Of a stretch of 31,198 nucleotides of DNA, positions 1-9,140 are shown piece by piece. Each line of letters begins with the position of its first letter. The first letter of the stretch is position 1. A program made the position numbers and the translations under genes. A model generated the notes under the pieces. The model worked only from the letters and a program-made list of their open reading frames with translations, searched no databases and was not told where the DNA came from. Source of the DNA: Phialocephala subalpina (taxonomy: Eukaryota; Ascomycota; Leotiomycetes; Helotiales; Mollisiaceae); the NCBI GenBank assembly GCA_900073065.1, contig FJOG01000030.1, positions 1 to 31,198 on the forward strand. The letters are read 5' to 3'.

Positions 1-140
1 TTATAAATAAAATAAAAATAAAAATAAATAAAAAAAGAAAATTATTTTATAAAATTATTTATAAACGAAAAAAAATTCTTTCGAAATAAAATAAAATATT
101 TTAAAATATTTATTTATTAATTTTAAATATTATTATCTCA
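1..140. other. A+T-only low-complexity tract
   Basis: Almost every base is A or T, with many short AAAATA/TTTTATT runs, and no reading frame is present. It ends abruptly at about 150, where the sequence turns GC-rich with a run of seven C before GGGTTTAG. Such AT blocks in ascomycetes are usually heavily mutated repeats or AT isochores, but no repeat unit can be identified here. Confidence 0.8.
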
Positions 141-325
141 GTTCTGCGGTTTGCCCCCCCGGGTTTAGCGACCCGCTGCTTCGGGCAAGGTGCGTGCACG
201 GGCCCGCCGCCGCTTTCAACGTCTATAAGAGTCGCGCCTCCTCCCCTCCTCAACCCTCTTCCTCCTCAATCTTTTCACAACACGCCCAACACTCCCTGAC
301 TCCATCGCTGCGTCGCATCATGCGC

Positions 326-1360
326 CCTCGACCCCTCCCACCAAGACCCACACTCAGAAGCCCCTTTAATCGACTTCGCCGCAGCTGAAAGCCTTGACAC
401 GGATGGTTGGAAGCCAGAACCCTCGATCTCACACTCTGGATTCGATGCTCTCGACCATCGCGATGGCGATCATTCCTCTGAATCGCGTCGTATTGGTCGA
501 GATACGAGCATGAACTCAGCTCAGCTCTCTCTCCTCGTCATCGCACCATCACAACTCTCACGGCAATGCCCCTCCGCGAGTACGATCACAGCGGCTTTGC
601 CTAGGCATTGCTTTCTGCGTTGCGACCTGGCCAATGGAAGAAATGCCTCACGACGACGTGGTTGGCTTCTGCCTGGCTGCGCCGTAGCGTTACGTGTCGG
701 GGGAAGGATCTTGGTGAGCTCCCTTGCCCGGTAGAGACGATGACATGCATTGTATGCCTTGATCTGGGCTGACTTGCGACGAGAAGGCCCGATCTCTGCT
801 TGCGTAGACGTTACAGCTTTGCAGATTGCATCGTCGACGCTTCTGCAAAGCATCCTGCGGACCGAATACGAAACGCCGTCGATGAGAGGATTGGTTCACG
901 AGCGGGCAGGCTGACGTGGACGATTGGCAAGGAGACAGATCATACGACCTCGGAAGGTGCTCGATCCGCAGCCGTTGCATATTGGAAGCATGGATCTGGT
1001 GATCGAGGGCTGCCCAAGGATTCTTGGCTCATGACGCTGCTGTGGCAGGACCGTACGCGCTGCGGAGTCTCACCTCTGCAAAGGGAAGGTCGTTTGAGCT
1101 CCAGCTGTGCGGGGATGGCCACGAGCTCCACGGGATGGGGTTGACGGATCGGATTTCTTGATCTTCGTGGAGCTGAGGAAGGCTGGAGATTGCATGAAGA
1201 GAGAGCGAGCCCTGGTTCGGTGATCCGGGATGTGATCCCACTGACGGCGTGCTTGACGTTGGGAGCTGCACGATTGGCGTGATTGCACTCGAAAATGCCT
1301 CAAGTTTACCAGCAAGCTAGGTTTTCTGGCAGATCTGCGTTTCCGCAGGAGCTTGGAGAG
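326..1360 (+). pseudogene. Frame-scrambled 5' part of the chromo/Myb gene, with Ulp1-like pieces
   Basis: Coding-like sequence is visible but jumps between all three frames. One frame is open over about 306-734 (DFAAAESLDTDGWKPEP near 370-420). A second gives TAMPLREYDHSGFA, a stop (about 600), then ALLSALRPGQW at 605-637. A third continues with HDDVVGFCLAA at about 650-682. LxPGQW followed by a D-D-x-V/I segment and a hydrophobic helix is how Ulp1-type (C48) SUMO-protease domains begin, so a degraded one is possible. The catalytic His, Asp and Cys cannot be placed with confidence. Further coding-like text (MPQVYQQARFSGRSAFPQEL, near 1295-1355) is followed by stops. No in-frame ATG joins these pieces. 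Decay is the simplest reading; unrecognised introns or assembly indels are alternatives. Confidence 0.4.
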
Positions 1361-1370
1361 CTGAGATTTC

Positions 1371-4213
1371 ATGCGCAGGACTAGATTGTTTGATTTCCAA
1401 GACAGTTTACGGCAGTTGGGAGTGGTAAAGCCGATGCAAGGACGAGACCAATCCAATTCCGACGGGCAGGTGCTCACGGGTTTACCACTTAAGCCGCTCA
1501 ATTCCCCTCGTCGAGCATCCTCTGCATTCTCATACTGGTTTTCTCTCTGCTCACTTCGTTTCGTTATGGCTGCCCTTGAGAGCACGAGATTTGTTCGATT
1601 TGCACTTCCTCCATCAAACACGCCATTCTGCAACCCTAGCACTCCCTGGCCTGCTAAAACCAGCCGTGCAATCCATTCACTCACAAGCAGCCAGAGAGCA
1701 CGCGGACCTGCGGCCCCTCTCCCGCGTTCTGGATGTCAAGTTGAGGCAGGTAGAAATACGGCAGCGACAGCTGAAGGTACGCGGAAAGTCCCACCCAAAG
1801 TGAATCATTCTGATCTGTTAATCTAGGTCGTAAGCACGCTCTTGGTGTCAGTGACGATGAATCAGACGACGATCTTCCATCTCTCGAAAAGCTCTCTCGG
1901 ACGGCTCTGCGTCCAAAAATCTCAACTGAAGCTTCGAAGACCGAGTCCACCGTTCAGCGTCTGGAACAGCCAGCTCTTGACGGGGCCGGACTGCAAGTCG
2001 ACCAAACACAACCAGGGTTGGGTGGACATCAGGGTGATAGTCGAGGTAGGCGCACCGGCTGTCCTTCATGCTAAGAAGCGGTCCGCTGATCACATGCAGA
2101 TCAACCAGTGATTCTCGACGATGACGACTCAGATAAAGCAAGTGCTAGGGATGAGGCCGAAGGTGCTTCTGGTGATGTTAATACTGTCCGTACTGAACGG
2201 GATGCGAGTCCGCGTAACACCTCCGCAACCTCAGAACTCGCCTCAGGGCCGACAAAGTCCATTGGTGCATCCGGTCCATGGTATGACGTTGAGGGGGGCT
2301 GCTATATTGAGGAGCCAGCTCCTGGACTTGGGCCTTGTGAGCAGCAGCGCGTGCCTTCTGCTCCCGCACAAGCTCAACCCAAGACCCTCCCCCGATCCTC
2401 TACGCCACTGCAAAATCAGACCAACCAGCAAGGTGTCGGCAGTATCACTCGGAGCACGTCAGTAGAGTCTGCGGTCCACTCCCTCCCCAAGCCTTCCGAT
2501 AGCGGCGATGATGGATGGACTGATGACAGCATGGCTGAATTGGAGAAAGAACTGGAGTTGGCTTTGTCAGAGCAAGGGAATTCACCATCAGCCAGTGCGC
2601 CAACCCCCTCACGTCCTCGCTCCGTCGAGGCACCACAAGACGAGATCCAGAGTCGAGAACGCACCGAAACTACCGGTAGCAGACCAGAAGAGCTGCAAGA
2701 TGCTTCTCCACATGGCACAGCCCAGGGCCTTGAGGAGTGGGAGCAGCGGGAGACTGAGGTGGCGGCGGAAGGGGGAGGCGTTTCGATGCAGGAGCAGAAG
2801 GGGCTTGCAGCACAGAAGGAAGAGCTTGGGCAACCACCTATGGGCGATCAGCAGGACCTGGTAGAGGTCGTCGACGCGGACGACTCTGAAGGCAAGGAAG
2901 CTACCGAGGCTCTGCCAGCCACGCAACCCGAGATCCCCGCGATCGACGAGCACCGTTTTCGACTGCGTGGGATACGCACTCAGCCGCTTGCTGGAGGCCA
3001 GACAGAGACAACCCAATATCGAGTCGTATGGGGGAAACATCCAAACAGGTTGGATTCTTGGGTCGACGAAGACGACATGCAAATGTCAATGCTACGGCCA
3101 CCTTGCAAACAATCCTCTCAGGACTTGGTCCCACCGGTAGAAAGGGATGTTATGCGAGTCCACCGCATGCGCTATAACAGGTGCAGCAAAGGCAAGAAAA
3201 CTTTCGAGTACCTGGTCGATGAATCTCGCACTTGGATCACTGAAGACCAGTTGAGAATCTCACTCAGCCCTATGTTGGTCGCTGAGCTTAAAGGTGAGTG
3301 GCTGTGTCATGAGTGCCCCCGTTTGCCCCCGTTTTGGAAATCTTGAGGAACAAGTTGCTAACGGAACACCTCTCCAATAGCGTCTTCTCCCCATCCCTTC
3401 AGCCAAGCACAGTCTGAGGTTCATCTCAGGCATTCAGCGACTCCGATCAGTGACGAGCACCGCCATGCGTCACGAGCCTCTCGAGGCTGCTCTTCCCCAG
3501 CAGACCCGGCCCTGGGGGGCGAGCCTGCAGAATGGAAGCGAGGGCACCAAGACATGCATCCAGAGATCAGTAGCGAAACCCACCATTCTGTGAACACCGA
3601 TGGCAATCACAACACATGCGATACAGGCGACGAGGACCCACGACCAGCAAAGCGACGAAAGCCACGCTCAGCGCCTGCCGTGACATCGCCTTCGACCACC
3701 AGCCTCGAGATTGATGACGCGCAGCCCCAGGCTGATTTCGGATGTCCCTCGACCTTGGTCGATGACGAGCACCACTACACTCCACAAACCTCTCGAAGTC
3801 CCCCGGCTTCCGTAGAGTCAGCACCAATTGCAGAGTATCAGGAGTGGCCCTTCCAAGGCTTCCTCAAACGCACCAGGATCGGGAATGAGACAACGTACAA
3901 TCTCGAGTTCCAATTGCCACATGTCCCAGAACACCTCCATCTCCCCGTCCTTTCCGAAGCGTTGGGCATGCGTTCTAATAAGGACACGTCCGCAGAGGCT
4001 GCAACCCCTCACGACGCTGGCGCACATTCCAAGATGTATCCCACAGCGGTACGGCCTCGGATTAAGCGCCTTCGATGGACACCAGAAGAGGATGTGACGA
4101 TAGTCAAGATGAGGGAGGATGATGGCTGCTCGTGGGAAGAGATCCATGCTGCCCTTCCGCACCGGACTCCAGGGGCAATCCAGGTGCAGTACTCGACGAA
4201 ACTCAAAAAGTAG
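1371..4213 (+). CDS. Acidic nuclear protein with two chromo-like modules and C-terminal Myb/SANT
   Basis: The 3' exons are clean: about 1827(or 1835)-2045, 2100-3293 and 3381-4213, with introns 1777-1826 (or -1834), 2046-2099 and 3294-3380, all GT-AG and frame-preserving. The middle is acidic and Ser/Pro/Gln-rich. At 2950-3080 the protein reads FRLRGIRTQ...YRVVWGKHPNRLDSWVDEDDM, and at 3145-3270 RMRYNRCSKGKKTFEYLV...RTWITEDQL. Both resemble chromo modules, which end in W-x-x-E/D-x-x-L. The last 50 residues (RLRWTPEEDVTIVKMREDDG ... SWEEIHAALPHRTPGAI) match Myb/SANT. A basic KRRKPR lies at about 3648-3665. A chromatin or DNA-binding role is inferred. The first exon is unresolved: the ATG at 1371 opens one frame, while an overlapping frame (1429-1776) encodes a better coiled coil (RVLDVKLRQVEIRQRQLK); each can splice onward in frame through a different acceptor. 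The gene is probably a 5'-damaged copy. Confidence 0.65.
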
Positions 4214-4735
4214 TATGGTAGGGTGATGCTCCAACCTCCTAGCAACTTCCATTGACCAGTCAACACCTTAACCACCGTCTCGGCTACACCCGAATGGACT
4301 AGCCTCAGCAGGCAACAGACTCGATAGGGAATGGAATCCGCCGTGTCAGTCGTGGGGAAAGGTTTGGTGCTGTGCACGCGCCAGGTTGGGAGGGGCGAAG
4401 AGACGGTCTCACGATGAGAGTGGATTTCATTGATTTCTGGGCTGGATCGCGATGGAGTTACGCGGAGTCGTTCTCTCGACAAGTGTATGAGGACATCAAT
4501 ATTACACCTATTTTGTTATCTTGATCAGTTATCGTACAAACGGGTGTTTTGCATTGACGGGAGCTTATAGCTGGTTGGGAACTCGCGTTGGATGCATGTG
4601 CCAAACTGGCATTTGAATCTCTCGCGTCCTTGACTTATGTGTGGAATGAATTACTCAATATGATTTATTCTTGGCCAAGACTTCTTACTCATACGATCCC
4701 AGATCCTATTATACTGACTGAGTGACGACGAGTCT
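4214..4735. other. Intergenic, nothing recognised
   Basis: Both strands hold only short open stretches that overlap the preceding gene. The sequence after 4480 is AT-richer and has no visible RNA gene, repeat or promoter I can support. Confidence 0.5.
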
Positions 4736-4739
4736 GTGA

Positions 4740-4999
4740 GTGCTGAGTCTGAAACCGACGATAGTGACCTTGCCGTCGACCTCGCAGCCAAAGGCGATTC
4801 TCATCCTCCACACGTTGCGAATAGCGAGCTGGCGGACGGTGACGGCTTCGGCTCGCGGACGAAGGTCAACGATGTGGCAGCCCTTCCCACTCATTCCCTT
4901 GACGTCTCCCGAACTGACTTACAACCTACACTACTAAAACACCCTCACATTCACGCAATATTTGAACAGCATGGCTACGCCAACGACGGAGTCATCTAG
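4740..4999 (+). CDS. Acidic coding fragment, unrecognised
   Basis: An open frame with no ATG starts SAESETDDSDLAVDLAAKGD and ends HAIFEQHGYANDGVI at a TAG. The opening acidic Ser/Asp/Glu run looks like genuine fungal disordered protein rather than noise. It overlaps, in another frame, the ATG of the following ORF at 4971. It could be a 5' exon of that gene or a relic. A minus-strand frame over 4709-4894 is the competing reading. No function can be assigned. Confidence 0.3.
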
Positions 5000-5541
5000 C
5001 CCGGATCTAACATGGTACAAACACAATATACCTCACAGAGCTATAACGAAAGAGGCTCTCGAACGCGGATTCAATATGAGTTGGCCAGGGTATGAAGACA
5101 TGAGGAAGAAGATCGCCAAAGAACCGCCACCGGACAAGATCGAATGCAGAACCAAGAAAGAGAGAGAGACATGGGAAGCGTGGGCGGCGAAAGTTTGCCA
5201 AGCGAAAGTTCCACAAGTGTTCAGCATTTATTGTTGTGTTGCTTTGGACCAGAACTTTTGACCAGATGGTTGGAATGCCAAACTTGCTCATGCCCTGAGG
5301 GAACTTGCGATTCTAAATGTTTACTGTGCAGATGCCTTTCACCAGGCGCGCAGATAGTTGGATGTATGACAGGAACTCTGATGCTCGCTCCTTTCGAAGC
5401 AGTACTGTCTATTTGTTTCTGCTGCGGGCTCGATTTGTCTGTCTGCATGTGGTTGGAAAAGTGTTTTCCCACGGAGGCTTCTACCCAGGGTCGGTATCGC
5501 AACGGGTGTGTGAAGTGTTGCGCGGCATGAATTGTGTCTAA
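4971..5541 (+). CDS. Small unrecognised gene or relic
   Basis: An ATG at 4971 opens a 96-codon frame to 5261. It begins MATPTTESSSPDLTWYKHNI and has a charged Lys/Glu-rich middle (KKERETWEAWAAKVCQAK) followed by a hydrophobic tail that looks like read-through into an intron. GTGTTC at about 5218 and an acceptor ending GACCAG near 5268 could bound that intron, but the downstream coding-like piece (DGWNAKLAHALRELAI, 5268-5357) is then out of phase. A third frame covers 5317-5541. The pieces could form one gene after an undetected frameshift, or be a decaying copy. No family was recognised. Confidence 0.35.
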
Positions 5542-5559
5542 AGCTTTGGCGCATAATAA

Positions 5560-6600
5560 AAACAAACAGATGTCTCACAATATGTATTGCCTTCTTGTCT
5601 CCTCGTCAATGTTTTTCATTAGCAGTTCGAAGTATGTAGGGTGGAAGGGCAAGAATGAAAACCCTCGTCTCCTGATCACTCCGAGAAGTCTAACAACGTG
5701 ACAGAGACCTCAACCTTTGCATCCCATCTACTACTCATGTGACAAGTAACAAATAAAACTTTGAATGTGTCCTGAGTGTTCATTGCTGTGGTTGTGAATG
5801 GGTCACGTGATGTAGCCCAACTCCAATTCAGGTTATTCGTTTTCGCAATCGTCGGACCTCTACCCCCAATTCTAGAGTGGATAACGTATCACGCACAATC
5901 ATCTTGTCTGAGGTATCAAGGAACATAGCTTAATTGTCTAAAGAAGAAATAGAAACCTCCATTGAATCCGTTGCATCGCTGCCAAAACATCTCAACGACT
6001 GTCTCGGCCTGCAAGATTGTGTCGCACAAGAAGGAGAGATATTCCTGCCTCACATTCTATCAATCATGACCTGACAATGACCTATCGAAGGACGAGACAA
6101 CGTCTGATGAACGGTACAATTGGGACCTCCATTTTCTCAATCACTGCCGCCGGTATTGTTTCAAGTATCCGGGCGCGCCTCTCAGCTTTCCAGCCTCCGC
6201 TCGAGCTCCGTTCCAAGAAACCCTCGCAGATTCCGTAGCTGGGATGCACGAATCGCCAATGAAAGCAGGATTGAGCATCAAGTCTAGGATGAGGCTTAGC
6301 ATTGTGTACCAGCGCAGTTGATTGCCGTCCTATCCATCGCTGCATAACGGCCTGAAATCTGATGGTCAATAAGCTGCAGATTAGTTCTCAATGTATGGCG
6401 ACAAACCAATGACACGATGCACCACTCATGCCGCCGGGTGAGGTGAGTCATTGGGATTGAGACTACACGTGAAACGCTTTGTCCCAGTTGGCTGCACGAT
6501 GGCCAAACGCCAACCGCCAACCATCCGGTTACCGCAGCAAAAGGCTGAGGTTTCAATTAACCTTGTCCTAGCATTATCCCTATTCTTCCTCATCATTCTT
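5560..6600. other. AT-rich intergenic region
   Basis: No coding region is convincing; the short frames at 6017-6238 and 6082-6369 overlap each other on opposite strands and have no family features. A palindromic GTCACGTGA (CACGTG core, the bHLH E-box sequence) lies at about 5802-5810. It may be chance. This is probably the upstream region of the zinc-finger gene at 6710. Confidence 0.45.
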
Positions 6601-6603
6601 CCC

Positions 6604-6663
6604 CTTATCGTTCTTGCCCTCATCGTTCTTGCCCTCATCGTTCTTATTTTCATCGTTCTTGCC
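6604..6663 (+). repeat. 15-bp tandem repeat, four copies, just upstream of the zinc-finger gene
   Basis: Four near-identical copies of a CTCATCGTTCTTGCC-type unit run head to tail, followed by a partial fifth. The array is pyrimidine-rich on the + strand and ends 46 bp before the ATG at 6710, so it lies in the likely promoter or 5' UTR. A frame through it translates to a Leu/Ile/Val-rich hydrophobic repeat, which I treat as an artefact of the array and not a membrane segment. Confidence 0.85.
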
Positions 6664-6709
6664 CTCATTCCTCCGAGAGTCGCCATCTTCAAAGACCCAA
6701 AACAAGACG

Positions 6710-9125
6710 ATGCGCAGAAGACTGAGTTCTGCTGGTCAGAACCAGCGCAAAGATCCTCCTGTTGATACAAGCACTAAATCACCCTCAGAGGGTAAGCTAT
6801 TGTTCAGTACCTCAGTCTCCCGAGGCCGTAGACTAATGATCCCTAGATGATATGCTGGAGAGCAACTTCGATCCTTCAGATGGCTCCGCAGCTGGAGATG
6901 AATCAGCCGAGGAAGACGTAGCAGAGCACGATTTTACTGAGGATGACCTGACTAAGGAGGATGCCGGTGCAGAGGACTTCCGCACTAGCGTTATTCTCGG
7001 TGATGAAATTACCCAGGATGACCTTGTAGATGTCGACTGTACGTCTAATACAATTACGAAAGGACGAATACAGCTTCGCCGAGAAGGCTCGACCGATCCT
7101 TGGTTATGTTCTATCTGTCGGCATGAATCGAAGTCGCGCCAAGTGATAGAGCGGCACATTTTGAGAGTCCACCGACGGCTCTTCCCTTATAAATGCTACA
7201 CGCATCAACAAATGTTTGTTATATCCTATAACCCCTGTGAGACAACTGTTACTGAATGTGAGAATAGGTTCTTCTCATTAGCTCAATTGGAATACCACTT
7301 CGATAGCAGAATCACGTCACACAACAAAAAATTAGCTTCGAACGTCCAATACAATCAAAACATGGACATTATTTCAATGACGTGTCTTCAATGTTCGAAT
7401 GCTTTTGAGACAGTAAGGTTTATTTTGTTTGTGAATACTCTCAATCCAACGCTCATATTCAATAGGAAAGAGAATATTACCAACACTACCGACAACACTG
7501 GACAATAGAGTACAGCTGCTGGCGCTGCACCAAAAAGTCAGTGGTTGTTTTTGAAGCTAGATTGAAACTGATATGCTAATGCTGTATAGTTTTGCAACGA
7601 AAGCAGAAGTCGAATCTCACTATTCTAAGAACCACCCAGAATCACCAAAGAGATGTTTCGTCCCCGAATGCGGCGCAGAATTCCAAAAAATGGTGTCCCT
7701 TTTACGCCACCTTCCAAAACACCTGCCTACTACAATCTTTTGTTGCAAGTTTTGTCCAAATTCGTGAGTTAAAACCACTCCCCTCAGCATGAAGATAACA
7801 TCTTTCCTTTGGTTTTTTGCGGGCAAGCTATAAAATGTAACTGATTCTCTACCTGATCCTAATATACTTATACATATATAGATTCTGGTCTTCTCTTGGC
7901 TTGAAAAAGCACTGCGACAAAATGTCCCATCATGCACCTCAAACATGCATAGACATAGAGTGTAATTATGAATCTTCAGAGGTACTAAAAGTAGAGATAA
8001 AATAATACCTAGCTAATAATAGTATAGGCCGACGCTTACCTTCGACACTACTTGAGGGACCACAGCAACCTTTGCCCTTATACGTGTACTCATTGCAAGG
8101 ACATGTATGTCAAAAGTCCTTACTAAATAAATGCCCTGCTAATTCAGAATAGCTTTATTTCGGAGGAGGAATTGAAAGCTCATATATGCAGAAAACAACC
8201 TAAGATTGACGAATCATATCAGCACAGAATTTCCATGGCTCTGAAAGCACTCCCTCCGCTACCGACTCGTGACAAGATAGTCCAATGGATCTTCGACAAT
8301 ATCCCACCTCCACCAAAAGACCAGCAACAAGAACATTGTTATCGTGAGGGGATATATCAATGCCTTGGAAAAAACAAAGGGTTCCTTGAGGAAAATGGTT
8401 GCTGGATGGAGATAGCAGCAAAGGTGCAGTCCAGGGTGCCTATACAGGCGTTGGTTTCTGTTACTTTCTGTAACGCAAAGTTCGAGGCTCTGTCTGCTAA
8501 TAGAATATACGAATCGATCCTACGTATCTATCCAGAAGCCGCTCAGAAGGCGAGTAAAACGGTCATCGGCGGCATTAATGAACACTTGAAAAACAGCGGG
8601 CGATTCAGAAGAGTCGGTAAGAGTGTCGAGGAAAAGACCAAATCCGGACATTTTCCAAAGGGAAAAGACCTTTGGAGCGTCGAGAAGAGTCAGCGGCGAA
8701 ATGTCAAGCTGCAAGCAAAAGCGTTCATCAACCAAGAGACAGACCATCAAGAGACAGACACAGATCATCAAGAGACAGACACAGATCATCAAGAGACAGA
8801 CACAGACCATCAAGAGACAGACACAGACCACTATGATTCTGAGCGAACAAATTCCCAGCTTGTTGTGCTAGCTTTAAAAGACGGTCCGAAAACTCTCGAT
8901 AATATGTACCAGTGGATCTCAAGAAAGCAATTGCTTTCTCGGGCCCAGATTGCGCGAGCGGCTCGGAGTCTTAAGCTTGAGAGGCAGGGTGATCTTTATG
9001 TTCTACGAGATGGTATAAAACTGAGCAGGAAGAGGTGCCTCTCAGCTCCTACCTCGAAAGCCAAGAGGATACGGACAAACATTATCCAAGGCATCTACCC
9101 CACCTTCCTAGTGACGTATGTATAA
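6710..9125 (+). CDS. Multi-exon C2H2 zinc-finger and winged-helix nuclear protein
   Basis: Start ATG 6710. Exons: 6710-6791, 6847-7412, 7466-7536, 7590-7763, 7882-7981, 8028-8104, 8153 onward. Every junction is GT-AG and keeps frame, and most introns show a CTAAT-like branch. Domains: an acidic N-terminus (about residues 28-85); a first finger LCSICRHESKSRQVIERHI...H; then CWRCTKNFATKAEVESHY.., RCFVPECGAEF..HLPKH, CCKFCPNSF..H, CIDIEC..H and a last C2HC-like CTHCKD...HIC. Several fingers are assembled only across introns. At about 386-450 lies a forkhead-like winged helix (IVQWIFDNIPPPPKDQQQE ... YQCLGKNKGFL). A helical segment at about 475-515 and TLDNMYQWISRKQLLSRAQI at about 605-625 look like smaller winged helices. 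An HQETDTD repeat lies between them, and a basic stretch (RKRCLSAPTSKAKRIR) follows. It is probably a DNA-binding nuclear protein. The frame ends at 9125, but the gene likely continues into the next entry. Confidence 0.75.
8745..8828 (+). repeat. 21-bp coding tandem repeat, four copies
   Basis: Four copies of a 21-bp unit starting CATCAAGAGACAGACAC encode HQETDTD, keeping frame inside the zinc-finger/winged-helix protein. A partial copy (NQETD) precedes it. Very low divergence between copies indicates recent expansion. The repeat forms an acidic flexible linker between winged-helix-like segments. Confidence 0.95.
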
Positions 9126-9140
9126 ATTAACTTTTCATCA

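Noticed and set aside
140..175. GGGTTTAG beside a C run as a telomere remnant
   Set aside because: Only one approximate TTAGGG-like unit is present; there is no tandem array.
1070..1684. 204-codon minus-strand ORF
   Set aside because: It lies opposite the damaged 5' part of the plus-strand gene, has no domain, and the plus strand shows recognisable coding text across it.
6451..6765. 104-codon + strand ORF with a Leu/Ile/Val-rich membrane-like segment
   Set aside because: The hydrophobic stretch is the translation of the 15-bp tandem repeat, and the frame conflicts with the well-supported ATG and intron of the zinc-finger gene starting at 6710.
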